A program made the translations under genes and the position numbers. Of a stretch of 64,000 nt of DNA, positions 8,352 through 17,043 are shown piece by piece. Source of the stretch: Nonomuraea dietziae. GTDB lineage: Bacteria > Actinomycetota > Actinomycetes > Streptosporangiales > Streptosporangiaceae. Location of the stretch: contig NZ_JACIBV010000001.1 in NCBI RefSeq assembly GCF_014195505.1, positions 124,001 to 188,000 on the forward strand. Direction: 5' to 3'. Positions within the stretch are counted from its first letter, which is position 1. Each line of letters begins with the position of its first letter. Below the pieces are notes generated by a model. It worked only from the letters and a program-made list of their open reading frames with translations, ran no database searches and had not been told where the DNA came from.

Positions 8352-8654
8352 TCACCTGTGCTGTGCGGGCTCCTCGGCCGGTGAGAGCGAGGCTCCCTCC
8401 TGGCCGAAGGTGATCACGATGTACCTGCCGTTGGCGTAGCTGATCACAGGCCGCCGCAGCATCTCGCCCACCCGGCGGGCGACCGCCTGGAACAGCTCCA
8501 CCATCTCCGGCGTGTCGGCGCTCACCCTGAACCGTCCGCTGCCGAGGAGCTCCTGGGCGACGAGAGTGGAGAAGTTCGCCACGCCCCTGGCCTTCTCCTC
8601 CGCGTCGAGAGGGGTGCGCCGGGGCGCGGGCTGCGTTCCGGAAGCGTGGCTCAT
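8352..8654 (-). CDS. hypothetical protein, 100 residues
   Basis: A soluble protein starting MSHASGTQPAPRRTP with a good ribosome site (GAGGAGAT) seven bases before the ATG. The middle is helical (EKARGVANFSTLVAQELLGSG; EMVELFQAVARRVGEMLRR) and the end has two beta strands (VISYANGRYIVITF). No family is recognised. It stands alone between the GH35 gene and the divergent methyltransferase and has its own hairpin terminator. The function is unknown. Confidence 0.6.
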   Translation of the reverse strand: MSHASGTQPAPRRTPLDAEEKARGVANFSTLVAQELLGSGRFRVSADTPEMVELFQAVARRVGEMLRRPVISYANGRYIVITFGQEGASLSPAEEPAQHR

Positions 8655-8847
8655 CGCTGATCTCCTCGTGATCGCCGGCCTCCCAGCATGCCACCCCGCG
8701 CCCCCACCCTGGACCCATGCGGGAGCCACCGGACCTTAGCGAAGCCGTCGGATCGGGAGGCCCGGCATGCGCCGTCGCATCGCCGCCGCTCTCGCCGCCG
8801 TGAAGTTCGGTGGACACCGCTCACACCCCGCGGCCATCGTTGGCGGC

Positions 8848-9591
8848 ATGGAGCAGGAGGAGATCTGGGGCATCGATGCCGCCCGGGGCTATGACACGCC
8901 GGGCACCGGCATGTTCGCGCCTGAAGTCCTGGAGCCGACCGTGGACCGCCTCGCCGAACTCGCGGGCGACGGGAAGGCACTCGAGTTCGCCATCGGAACC
9001 GGGCGGGTGGCCGTGCCGCTCGCCGAGCGTGGGGTGCCCGTCACCGGCATCGAGATGTCATCTGCGATGATCGACCAACTGCGGACGAAGGCGGACGAGG
9101 CGACGATCCCGGTGATCGTCGGCGACATGGCGACCGCCGTCGCTCCAGGGGAGTACACGCTCGTCTACCTCGTCTACAACACGATCTCCAACCTGCTCAC
9201 CCAAGCCGAGCAGGTCGCCTGCTTCCGCAACGCCGCCCGCCACCTCACGCCCGGCGGCCGGTTCGTGATCGAGCTCTGGGTTCCTGAGCTGCGCAAGCTA
9301 CCGCCGGGTCAGCAGGCCACGGTCTGGCATTGCGAGCCAGGCTACATCGGGCTGGACACCTACGACGTGCTGCGCCAGCACGTCGTGTCCCACCATTTCA
9401 GGTTCGACGACAGCAGGCAGGCTCGGCTGTTCCGTAGCCCGCACCGCTACATCTGGCCGGCGGAGCTCGACCTCATGGGGCAGCTGGCCGGGTTCGAGCT
9501 GGAGGCCAGGCATGCCGACTGGTCGGGAGCCGACTTCACCGCCGAATCGCGTTCCCACGTGTCGGTCTACCGCCTCCCGCGCGGCCACTAA
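8848..9591 (+). CDS. class I SAM-dependent methyltransferase
   Basis: 247 residues from ATG at 8848 (MEQEEIWGIDAARGYDTPGT). This start is preferred over the upstream in-frame ATG at 8767 because conserved sequence begins here. Motif I is ALEFAIGTGRVAVPLAERGV (about residues 44-63), followed by the acidic residue of GIEMSSAMI that binds the SAM ribose. Motif II is YTLVYLVYNTISNLL and motif III is GGRFVIELWVP. The substrate is not predictable. It appears to be monocistronic and divergent from the 100-residue gene. Confidence 0.88.
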   Translation: MEQEEIWGIDAARGYDTPGTGMFAPEVLEPTVDRLAELAGDGKALEFAIGTGRVAVPLAERGVPVTGIEMSSAMIDQLRTKADEATIPVIVGDMATAVAPGEYTLVYLVYNTISNLLTQAEQVACFRNAARHLTPGGRFVIELWVPELRKLPPGQQATVWHCEPGYIGLDTYDVLRQHVVSHHFRFDDSRQARLFRSPHRYIWPAELDLMGQLAGFELEARHADWSGADFTAESRSHVSVYRLPRGH

Positions 9592-9792
9592 GCGGCTTTG
9601 GTGAAGTCTGCTGCTGATCCATTGATGCGTGCGCGTTGACGGTTCAGGGCTTGGTCGACGGCGGTGCCGATCACGCTCTGCCTCATATCCGAACTTCAGC
9701 CGCATCACCAAGACCGGTCAGCTTGTGTGCGGGGAGGCTGCCGGCGGCTATCCGCCCCGCGGCACCGCGGCTGTATCTCTCCGGGGCTGTCG

Positions 9793-10173
9793 CTACGCGG
9801 CACCCACCACTGTCAGGACCGCGACCGGCAGGAGAAGAATCCACTGCGGCAGCCTGAGCAGTGGCTTCGGCCAGCCGACCGACAGCGTGACGACCAGGAA
9901 AGCGACTGCGTACGCCACGAAGTGCACAGCCACGAACCACGCCATCAGGCCGGTCGCTGACGTATCGTCCGCCAGCGCGAGGTAGACCAAGGCGGCCGCG
10001 GAGAGCACCAGGTCGGCGCTCACCATGTGCCACACGGCATGAAGAACGCGCTTGGGTTCGTCCGCGAGTCCGCAGGACAGCAGCGGGAGCACCACATCCC
10101 GGTGCCCGCCGACGATGTGCGCTGCGGCCACACCCAACGCGGTGATGCCCGCGGCGAGAAGCCAGCCGTTCAT
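9793..10173 (-). CDS. small integral membrane protein, four predicted helices
   Basis: 126 residues with hydrophobic segments at about 4-25, 45-67, 76-98 and 106-125 (for example WFVAVHFVAYAVAFLVVTLSVG). No family function is known. It overlaps the TetR gene by four bases (ATGA), so it is translated from the same mRNA and is probably a direct regulatory partner. TetR regulators are frequently co-transcribed with small membrane proteins implicated in efflux or membrane stress, but nothing here shows transport activity. Confidence 0.75.
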   Translation of the reverse strand: MNGWLLAAGITALGVAAAHIVGGHRDVVLPLLSCGLADEPKRVLHAVWHMVSADLVLSAAALVYLALADDTSATGLMAWFVAVHFVAYAVAFLVVTLSVGWPKPLLRLPQWILLLPVAVLTVVGAA

Positions 10174-10757
10174 CGGATCTCGATTCCTTTGGCTATGACA
10201 GCAGCCAGCCGGCCGGCCAGCTGACGGTCGGGGCGTTCCCCGACCAGGCCGACGTGGAAGAACACGGCTCCTGCCAGCGTGTCCAGGACCAGATCCACGG
10301 GTGTGTCGGCCGCGATCTCCCCGCGCGCCACGGCACGCTCGAAGACGATCAGCAGCCGCTCCTTCGAGGGGGCCAGGAAGTCGCTGCGGATGCGCGCCTT
10401 CAGCACCGGATCGGCGGCGAAGTCAGCGAGCAGCCCTGGGAGCGCCGCTGCGGCGGCAGGTGCGTGGAACTCCTCGACCAGGCTCCGCAGCAGTGCGGTC
10501 AGGTCGCCGGCCAGCGTTCCGGTGTCCGGGGCCGGAACATGGTCGGTGGTCGTGAACACGGCCTCGAATACCAACTCCGGCTTGCCGCGCCACCTCCGGT
10601 ACACCGTGTCCTTGCCGACACCGGCACGGGCGGCCACAGCTCCGATCGATGTCGCGGCGTAGCCGACCTCGATCACCAGCTCTGTGGCCGCGCTGACGAT
10701 CGCCTCGTGCGAGCGGGGATCCCTGGGACGTCCCCTGGAGGACGGAAAGGAGCTCAT
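10170..10757 (-). CDS. TetR-family transcriptional repressor
   Basis: 195 residues. The N-terminal helix-turn-helix is RSHEAIVSAATELVIEVGYA followed by TSIGAVAARAGVGKDTVYRR. The C-terminal ligand domain (PDTGTLAGDLTALLRSLVEE to the end) fits the TetR_C family often found with small membrane proteins. It is the first gene of a two-gene operon. A 14-bp perfect palindrome, ACGGGTCGACCCGT, lies 13 bases upstream of the start and is the likely autoregulatory operator. The ligand is unknown. Confidence 0.92.
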   Translation of the reverse strand: MSSFPSSRGRPRDPRSHEAIVSAATELVIEVGYAATSIGAVAARAGVGKDTVYRRWRGKPELVFEAVFTTTDHVPAPDTGTLAGDLTALLRSLVEEFHAPAAAAALPGLLADFAADPVLKARIRSDFLAPSKERLLIVFERAVARGEIAADTPVDLVLDTLAGAVFFHVGLVGERPDRQLAGRLAAVIAKGIEIR

Positions 10758-10770
10758 ATCGATTTACCAT

Positions 10771-10784
10771 ACGGGTCGACCCGT
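10771..10784. promoter_or_regulatory. TetR operator palindrome
   Basis: ACGGGTCGACCCGT is a perfect palindrome directly upstream of the TetR start codon, the expected position for autorepression. Flanking bases (CAT...TTG) extend it only imperfectly. The rest of the gap to the carboxylase gene, 10785-11007, shows no gene. Confidence 0.65.
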
Positions 10785-11007
10785 TTGCTAAGTAACCTGG
10801 GTCGGCGTCACGAGGACATCACTGTCGCAGAGCATGCACACGCTCGATGAGACGAGCCTCGGCAGTGGCACCAACCACAACGCGCTTACTCAAGACCGCT
10901 TGGCGTCGTTCGACGCCGGAGCGCCGGTGCCTCGTCACCGGCCAGGCGGGCCGCCGTGATCGTCGCCGTGCCTGCGGCGGCGACCCGGACGCCTCGCCAG
11001 AGCGCGA

Positions 11008-11049
11008 GAAGCCGGACGCCCGCCTCGAAAGGCGCGGGCATCCGGCTTC
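11008..11049 (-). terminator. terminator hairpin of the fused carboxylase gene
   Basis: GAAGCCGGA pairs with TCCGGCTTC and GCCCGC with GCGGGC, forming an interrupted long stem that starts 10 bases after the carboxylase stop codon. Confidence 0.65.
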
Positions 11050-11058
11050 AGGCCCGGG

Positions 11059-14000
11059 TCAGGACTGTCGGGCGAGGCTCTTCTCGACCGTCTCGATGAT
11101 GCGCGGCCGCAGCTCGGCGCAGCTGATGATCGCGTCCACCGAGCCGACCTCGACCGCCCGCTGGATGCTGTGCACGCGGTCGAACTCGGTGGCCACCTCG
11201 GTGAGCTTCTCGGCCCGCACCGACGCCCGCAGCTCGGCCAGCTCGGCGGCCAACGCGGCCCGGCTGGCCGCAGGCGCCTCCGCGACACGGGCGGCGAGCG
11301 CGAGCACGCGGGGGTCGTTGCCGGTCCGCTTGTCGACGTCGCGGGCGAAGACCACCGCGGCGGCCGGAGCACCGCCGAGTACCGAGGCGAACGAGCCCTC
11401 GACCGCGAGCACGGTCATGTTCGGGTTGAGCGCCTTGGAGAACACCACGAACGCGCCGCCGTGGTAGCGCGAGATCACGCAGAACACGATGGGTCCCTTG
11501 AAGTTCACCACCGCGCGGCCGATCTCCGCGCCGTACTCCAGCTGCAGCTTGCGCATCGACTCGGGCGAGCCGTCGAACCCCGACAGGTTGGCCAGCACGA
11601 CCAGCGGGCGGTTCCCGCTGGCGGCGTTGATGGCCCTGGCGGCCTTCTTGGACGACCGCGGGAACAGGGTGCCCGCGGTGTAGGTGTCGGGGCCGTCGGT
11701 GGGAGGGAATCCGCGACGCGGCACGGAGCGGGACTCGATGCCCAGCAGGCACACCGGCCGGCCACCGAGATGGACGTCCTGGACCACCGCGGTGTCCGCG
11801 TCGGCCATGCCCGCCCACCGCTCCAGCACCGGGTGGTCCTGATCCGACAGGGCGCGCATGACCGTGCGGATGTCGAACGGCTTCTTGCGGTCCGGGTTGG
11901 ACTCGGCGGAGAAGATCTGACCCACCGTCGTGAAGTCGCTGTCCGGCGCGGCGTGCGGGAAGGTCGACACGTCGCGGTCCGCCGGGTCGCTGGTGACCGT
12001 CTTGCGCGGCCGGCTCTCGCCCGGCGCGACGTAGCTGTGGTCGTAGTGCGACATCAGGACTTCCCGCGCAGCGCGGATGTCCGGCGCCCAGTACTGCGCC
12101 TGGCCGTTCGGGCCCATGATCCGGTCGTACCCGCCGATGCCGTGGTTGTCCTCGGCCGACACCCCGCCGGAGAAGTCGAGCGACTGCTTGCCCGTCAGCA
12201 CCATCGCGGAGTCGGGCGTCATCACCAGGATGCCCTTGGTGTGCATGAGCATCGTGGCCTCGGCGTTCCAGTACGGCTGAGCACCGACGTTGATGCCCGC
12301 GACCACGACGTTGATCTCGCCGCCGTCCTGGGTGAAGGTCACGATCCGCTTGAGCGCGGCCGCCACCCAGTCCATGTTCTCGGTGCCGGACGACATCGAG
12401 ATCCGGGCGCCCGCGGAGAGCGCGAACCACTCCAGCGGCACCCGCATCTCCTCGGCCAGGTCGAGCGCGGCGATCACCCGGGCGCACTCGGGCTCGGACA
12501 GCGCGCCGAGCGCCTTCGTCGGGTCGCCCAGCAGCACGACGCGGGTCATGCCCTCCGGGTGGCGCGGCGTGGGCGTGCTGACGACCCCCGCGACGATCGC
12601 GGCGGTGTTGCGCCCCTTGGGCCGGTTCACCGGCACCAGCTTCGCGTGCTCGTCCAGGTCGTACTCGGTGAACGAGCCGAACGGCCCGGCGAGCATGCCG
12701 GTCAGCTCGTAGGGGTAGGGCGTGCCCCGGCTGTGCGCGCGCAGCACTTCCTGGCGGTAGTCGTCCAGCGGCTCGATGGGCTCGGTCGGCGGCGGGACGA
12801 TGGACAGCCGCACGCCGGAGCCCACGTCGTAGCCGATCTGGACGGCGATGTCGACGATCTCGCCGGTGGCGCTGTCGCGGCGTCTGCCGAGGAACAGCAC
12901 CTCCTCCAGGCCCGCGCCCGCCGTCGTCGGCAACACGCGCTTCGCCACGGTGTTCAGGTCGTCCGAGGAGAGGTCGGTCGGCGGCCACACGTAGATGACG
13001 ATCCGGTTCGTGGCGGAGGTCTTCGCGCCGGGCTTCTTGGCTCTGCGGATCGCGTCGAGGCACGTGACCAGGATGTCCTCGGCCGCGGGCAGCGCCACGA
13101 TCCTGCCCTCGTCGTCGCGCAACGGGGTCAGGTCGCGCACCTGGCCCAGGGCGACGAGGCGCTCGTCGGAGGGGTTCTGCCGTGCGGCGGCCCTGAAGAG
13201 GTAGACCTCCTCGTCAGGCGAGGGCAGCCGGGTGAGGTCGAAGTCGCGCAACCGCTCCAGCTGCATGCGCTCGGCGATGCGCGGGTGCAGGCCGCGCAGC
13301 AGCCGTTCCTCCACGAAGCCGTCAGCGGACGGGCGGAAGGTGAAGTGGTGGTGATGCGTCACGGCGCCGCCGTTGCCCGCCACGGTCGTGGTGATACGGC
13401 CCACGCGGTTCGACGGCTCCTGCCCGGCCAGGACCTCGCGCAGGCGCTCGGCCATCTCGTCGGGGTCGCTCGGAGCGTCCGACCAGGCCAGGTAGACATC
13501 GGCCACCAGCAGGCCGTCACCGGCGAGCTCACCGACCGCCTTGAGCGCCTCGGCCAGCGCGGGGAAGTCGACCGCGGTGGTGACGACGCGGCCGTTGCCG
13601 GTCGCGGAGCGGTGATCGGCGACGACGAACGTGCAGCCCGCCACCTTGCTCACCCGGATGTCGCTCAGCGCGCGGTTGCCGTAGTAGCGGCGGCTCAGCA
13701 CCTCCAGCAGCGGCACGGGATCGGTGCCTTCGCGGCCGATCCGCTGGCCGACCAGCCGGACGAGCGGCTCGGCGCTGGCGACCATCGCGGAGATGCGCTC
13801 GGCGCGGTCGGGCGCGTCAGGATGCTGGTCGAGGTGGCGCAGGTGCTTGCGCACGGCCGTGTAGACCTTAGCGCGGCTACGGCGCAGCAGCGGCTGTGCG
13901 AACCAGGCGAACACGACGCCGCGTGCCAGGTCCGCGACGGCGGGGAAGCGAACCTGGGTGGCGGAGACCAGGTGCTCCAGCGCCAGGCCGACGGTGACGC

Positions 14001-16551
14001 GGTCCGCCTCGGCGGGCGGGGCCTCCTTCACCCACTGGCGCAGCAGGCTCGTCACCACGGCGACGTCGGCGGAGGCGCGCTGCTGGGCCAGGAAGATCCG
14101 GAAGACCGCGTCCTCCAGCTCCGGCGTGCGGTCCAGGCCTTCGACGCCGTAGCGGGACAGCACGTGCGTGAGGCGCTGTTGGAAGCTCTCCGACAGCCCG
14201 GACCGCTCAGGGTCGAGGTACTGCAGGTAGATGTGGAAGTACTCGCGGGGGCTGTGCACCGAGGAGTCGGACTTCGACTCCTCTCCCGCGGGCCTGTTGC
14301 GGCTCAGTTCGCTCAGGTCGGCGAACAGGCGCAGCAGCTCGACCTCACCGGCCAGCTCGTGGTCGCCCCCGGCGACGAGCTCGGCGCGCGCGGCCAGGTA
14401 GTTGGCGAGCAGGCGCCCCTCGTCCTGTGAGTCGATGTCGAAGCCCAGCAGGAGGCTGCGCAGGTCCTGCAGGCCACGTGCGGCCCGCGCGGCCGCGGGC
14501 ACGTCCACCGGCTCGGACGGCAGGTCCAGCTCGACCTCCTCCGCCGCCTCCCCGGGACCGGCCGCCTCGTCGCCGTCACCCAGCGGCTCCAGGCGGAGCA
14601 GGCGGGCGCCCGCCTCCACCTGGCTGCCCACCGACACCGCGACCTCCCGCACGCGTCCGCGGAACGGCGCGCGCAGCACGGTCTCCATCTTCATGCTCTC
14701 GACCACGAGCAGCGGCGCACCGGCCTCGACCTCGTCGCCCGCCTGCAGCGGCGTGGCCACCACGAGCGCGGGCACGGGCGAGCGCACGATGCCGCCCTCG
14801 TCGCGGCTGATGCGGTGCGTGATGCCGTCGACCTCGACCAGATGGATCGGGCCGTGCGTGCTCGTGACGACCTTGAAACGAACGCCGTTCACGGTGAGCT
14901 GGCCGCTGTGCTCGTCGAAGCGCTCGATGTCGACGTCGGCCGCGTGCTCGGGGCCGCCCGCCGAGATGCCGATGCGGAACCGGTGGCCGCCGGTGCGGGC
15001 GACCTGGACGCGGTAGCCGACGTCGCGGAGCTTGAGCTCCAGCGCACGACCGCTCTCGTGCTGGGCCTGCGGACGGCCGCCGTGCGCGGTGGACAGGAAG
15101 CGCTGGCGCGTCACCGCCTCCTCGTCCTCGTAGGCCTCGATGGCGGCGGCGATCAGGGCTATCGCGGAGTGCTGGTGCGACACGAGAGCGCCCTGGGCGC
15201 GCACACGGTCGATCCAGCCGGTGTCGGCGGAGCCGTCGATCACCGCGGGTTCGTCGAGCAGCAGGCGGACGAAGCTCTTGTTCGTCACGCCGCCTTCGAT
15301 GATGACGGTCGTCTGCGCCATCGCGCGGCGCAGGCGGGCCAACGCCTCCGTGCGGTCACGGCCGTGCGCGATGATCTTGGCGATCATCGAGTCGAAGTCG
15401 GCGGGGATCACGTCGCCCTCGCTGAACCCGGTGTCGACCCGGATGCCAGGGCCGCTGGGCAGCGCCAGCCGCGCGATCCGGCCGGGCGAGGGCGCGAAGT
15501 CGCGGTCGGGGTCCTCGGCGTTGAGGCGCGCCTCGACGGCGTGACCCCACTCCTCGGGCGCGTCACCCTCGAGCTTGCCGCCCGCCGCCACGTGCAACTG
15601 GGCCTTCACCAGGTCGACGCCGGTGGTGATCTCGGTGATCGGGTGCTCGACCTGAAGCCGCGTGTTGACCTCGAGGAAGGCGAACAGCTGCTCGCCGGGG
15701 TGGTAGAGGAACTCGATGGTGCCCGCGCCCCGGTAGCCCACCGCGAGCACGAGCCGCTCGGCCGACGCCTTCAGCTCGGCGACCTGCCCGGCGTCGAGAA
15801 CAGGGGAGGCGGACTCCTCGATGATCTTCTGGTTGCGCCGCTGCACGGAGCAGTCGCGCACGCCCAGCGCCCACGCGGTGCCCTGACCGTCCGCGATGAC
15901 CTGCACCTCGACGTGCCTGGCGCCCGTCACCAGGCGCTCCAGGAACACGACACCACTGCCGAACGCGCGCGCGGCCTCCTGACGCGTCAGCTCGTAGGCC
16001 TGGGTCAGCTCGTCGGCGTTGGAGATCTTCCTGATGCCGCGACCACCGCCGCCCGCGGTCGCCTTCAGCATCAACGGGTAGCCGATGCGGTCGGCCGCCG
16101 CCTTGGCGTCCTCCAGCGTCTCCACCGGTCCGCGACTCCACGGCGCGACGGGCACGCCGACCTCTTCGGCGATCAGCTTCGAGCCGATCTTGTCACCGAG
16201 CTTGCGCATCGCCTCGGCGCTCGGGCCGACGAACGTCACGCCGATCTCGGCGCACAGCTCGGCGAACGCCGGGTCCTCCGCCACGAAGCCCCAACCGACC
16301 CAGGCCGCGTCCGCGCCGGTCTCGACCAGGGCCTTCCTGAGGACCGCGTGGTCGAGATAGGGCCGGTTCGCGGCGAGACCCAAGTCGTAGGCGATGTCAG
16401 CCTCGCGGACGAACGTGGCCGTTCTGTCGGAGTCCGTGTACAGGGCGACGGTCTCGATCCGTGTTCCGGTCTCCGCGGCTAGGTCCCGAACGGCGTGGAT
16501 GAGCCGCATGGCGGCTTCACCGCGGTTGACGATGGCGACACGACTGAACAC
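11059..16551 (-). CDS. fused multidomain biotin-dependent acyl-CoA carboxylase (BC-BCCP-central region-CT)
   Basis: 1830 residues in one chain. Residues 1-450 are biotin carboxylase (SRVAIVNRGEAAMR; ATP grasp KATAGGGGRGI near 164-174; EVNTRLQVEHPITE near 294-307). The biotinyl domain has VVESMKMET with the biotin lysine near K621. A central region of about 600 residues without bacterial subunit counterpart follows, resembling the central part of eukaryotic acetyl-CoA carboxylase. The carboxyltransferase occupies the C-terminal ~550 residues (RPKGRNTAAIVAGVVSTPTP; GGEINVVVAGINVGAQPYWN; FSGGVSAEDNHGIGGYDRIM). It should carboxylate an acyl-CoA, perhaps acetyl- or a longer acyl-CoA. GTG at 16551 is chosen because GAAAGG precedes it by six bases; GTG at 16578 would add nine residues. 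No biotin ligase is nearby. Confidence 0.92.
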   Translation of the reverse strand: MFSRVAIVNRGEAAMRLIHAVRDLAAETGTRIETVALYTDSDRTATFVREADIAYDLGLAANRPYLDHAVLRKALVETGADAAWVGWGFVAEDPAFAELCAEIGVTFVGPSAEAMRKLGDKIGSKLIAEEVGVPVAPWSRGPVETLEDAKAAADRIGYPLMLKATAGGGGRGIRKISNADELTQAYELTRQEAARAFGSGVVFLERLVTGARHVEVQVIADGQGTAWALGVRDCSVQRRNQKIIEESASPVLDAGQVAELKASAERLVLAVGYRGAGTIEFLYHPGEQLFAFLEVNTRLQVEHPITEITTGVDLVKAQLHVAAGGKLEGDAPEEWGHAVEARLNAEDPDRDFAPSPGRIARLALPSGPGIRVDTGFSEGDVIPADFDSMIAKIIAHGRDRTEALARLRRAMAQTTVIIEGGVTNKSFVRLLLDEPAVIDGSADTGWIDRVRAQGALVSHQHSAIALIAAAIEAYEDEEAVTRQRFLSTAHGGRPQAQHESGRALELKLRDVGYRVQVARTGGHRFRIGISAGGPEHAADVDIERFDEHSGQLTVNGVRFKVVTSTHGPIHLVEVDGITHRISRDEGGIVRSPVPALVVATPLQAGDEVEAGAPLLVVESMKMETVLRAPFRGRVREVAVSVGSQVEAGARLLRLEPLGDGDEAAGPGEAAEEVELDLPSEPVDVPAAARAARGLQDLRSLLLGFDIDSQDEGRLLANYLAARAELVAGGDHELAGEVELLRLFADLSELSRNRPAGEESKSDSSVHSPREYFHIYLQYLDPERSGLSESFQQRLTHVLSRYGVEGLDRTPELEDAVFRIFLAQQRASADVAVVTSLLRQWVKEAPPAEADRVTVGLALEHLVSATQVRFPAVADLARGVVFAWFAQPLLRRSRAKVYTAVRKHLRHLDQHPDAPDRAERISAMVASAEPLVRLVGQRIGREGTDPVPLLEVLSRRYYGNRALSDIRVSKVAGCTFVVADHRSATGNGRVVTTAVDFPALAEALKAVGELAGDGLLVADVYLAWSDAPSDPDEMAERLREVLAGQEPSNRVGRITTTVAGNGGAVTHHHHFTFRPSADGFVEERLLRGLHPRIAERMQLERLRDFDLTRLPSPDEEVYLFRAAARQNPSDERLVALGQVRDLTPLRDDEGRIVALPAAEDILVTCLDAIRRAKKPGAKTSATNRIVIYVWPPTDLSSDDLNTVAKRVLPTTAGAGLEEVLFLGRRRDSATGEIVDIAVQIGYDVGSGVRLSIVPPPTEPIEPLDDYRQEVLRAHSRGTPYPYELTGMLAGPFGSFTEYDLDEHAKLVPVNRPKGRNTAAIVAGVVSTPTPRHPEGMTRVVLLGDPTKALGALSEPECARVIAALDLAEEMRVPLEWFALSAGARISMSSGTENMDWVAAALKRIVTFTQDGGEINVVVAGINVGAQPYWNAEATMLMHTKGILVMTPDSAMVLTGKQSLDFSGGVSAEDNHGIGGYDRIMGPNGQAQYWAPDIRAAREVLMSHYDHSYVAPGESRPRKTVTSDPADRDVSTFPHAAPDSDFTTVGQIFSAESNPDRKKPFDIRTVMRALSDQDHPVLERWAGMADADTAVVQDVHLGGRPVCLLGIESRSVPRRGFPPTDGPDTYTAGTLFPRSSKKAARAINAASGNRPLVVLANLSGFDGSPESMRKLQLEYGAEIGRAVVNFKGPIVFCVISRYHGGAFVVFSKALNPNMTVLAVEGSFASVLGGAPAAAVVFARDVDKRTGNDPRVLALAARVAEAPAASRAALAAELAELRASVRAEKLTEVATEFDRVHSIQRAVEVGSVDAIISCAELRPRIIETVEKSLARQS

Positions 16552-16863
16552 TGAGGGCCTTTCGAAGACGATGAACACGGCGGCCGTCCCGCCTCAACCG
16601 GTATCCATACTCTCGGGTGCCCCCGGATACGGCCATGCGGGGTACTGAGCGTGCTTCACGGCCGGAGTTGTGGGGATCGTACAAACGATTCACGTCACGA
16701 AAGGTCTCGGGAGCTCCTCCAGAGTCGCCGGGGTGACCGATCTCTCCTACCTCGCCGCCGTCCGGGAGCCAGGCGGACTGCCGCCACCTTGCTGGCCCGC
16801 AGGCGACCGGTCGTGAGGTGCGGCTCTGGTTGAGGCACCTCCCTGGACCGGCACCGGCATCCC
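16552..16863. other. upstream region of the fused carboxylase gene
   Basis: A gene-free stretch between the carboxylase start and the divergent promoter at 16864. It holds a short inverted repeat (GTATCC ... GGATAC near 16603-16629) that might be a binding site for carboxylase regulation. No convincing gene is seen on either strand. Confidence 0.4.
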
Positions 16864-16876
16864 TACAATGGCCGGG
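16864..16876 (+). promoter_or_regulatory. -10 element of a leaderless transcript
   Basis: TACAAT at 16864-16869 matches the actinobacterial -10 (TANNNT). It is followed by exactly six bases and then the GTG of the 55-codon ORF at 16876. That spacing is what is expected when transcription starts on the first base of the start codon. A weak -35 candidate is CTGGAC at 16843-16848, 15 bases upstream. Confidence 0.55.
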
Positions 16877-17043
16877 TGAACCACACCGTCCTGGTGGATG
16901 ACCTCGAAGCGCCACGTCATGGTGCGGGCGTGCCCTCGGCCGCCAGAGCGTCCACCCAGGACGGCGAGAGCCGCGTGCGGCGTGACGTCGCCGCCCCGCC
17001 CGCGCCGGAGATCCTCGACCGGATCTCCCGGATGACGTGCTGA
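16876..17043 (+). CDS. 55-residue small ORF coupled to the TrmB/LuxR regulator
   Basis: Starts GTG at 16876 (VNHTVLVDDLEAPRHGAG) and ends APPAPEILDRISRMTC followed by TGA. It has no signal peptide or membrane segment and a single Cys as its last residue. Three things support translation: a -10 TACAAT placed for a leaderless mRNA, no competing upstream ribosome site, and a stop codon that overlaps the start of the next gene (GTGCTGA, seven bases shared). It may act as a leader that couples translation of the regulator, or as a small effector or signalling peptide for it. No known family is recognised. It lies antisense to low-quality open frames only. Confidence 0.5.
   Translation: MNHTVLVDDLEAPRHGAGVPSAARASTQDGESRVRRDVAAPPAPEILDRISRMTC

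Noticed and set aside
11170..14430. A 1086-codon open frame antisense to the fused carboxylase, and a 555-codon one at 14815-16482
   Set aside because: They are complementary shadows of a high-GC gene: composition is dominated by Arg, Gly, His and Asp with no recognisable motif, while the opposite strand encodes clear carboxylase domains.
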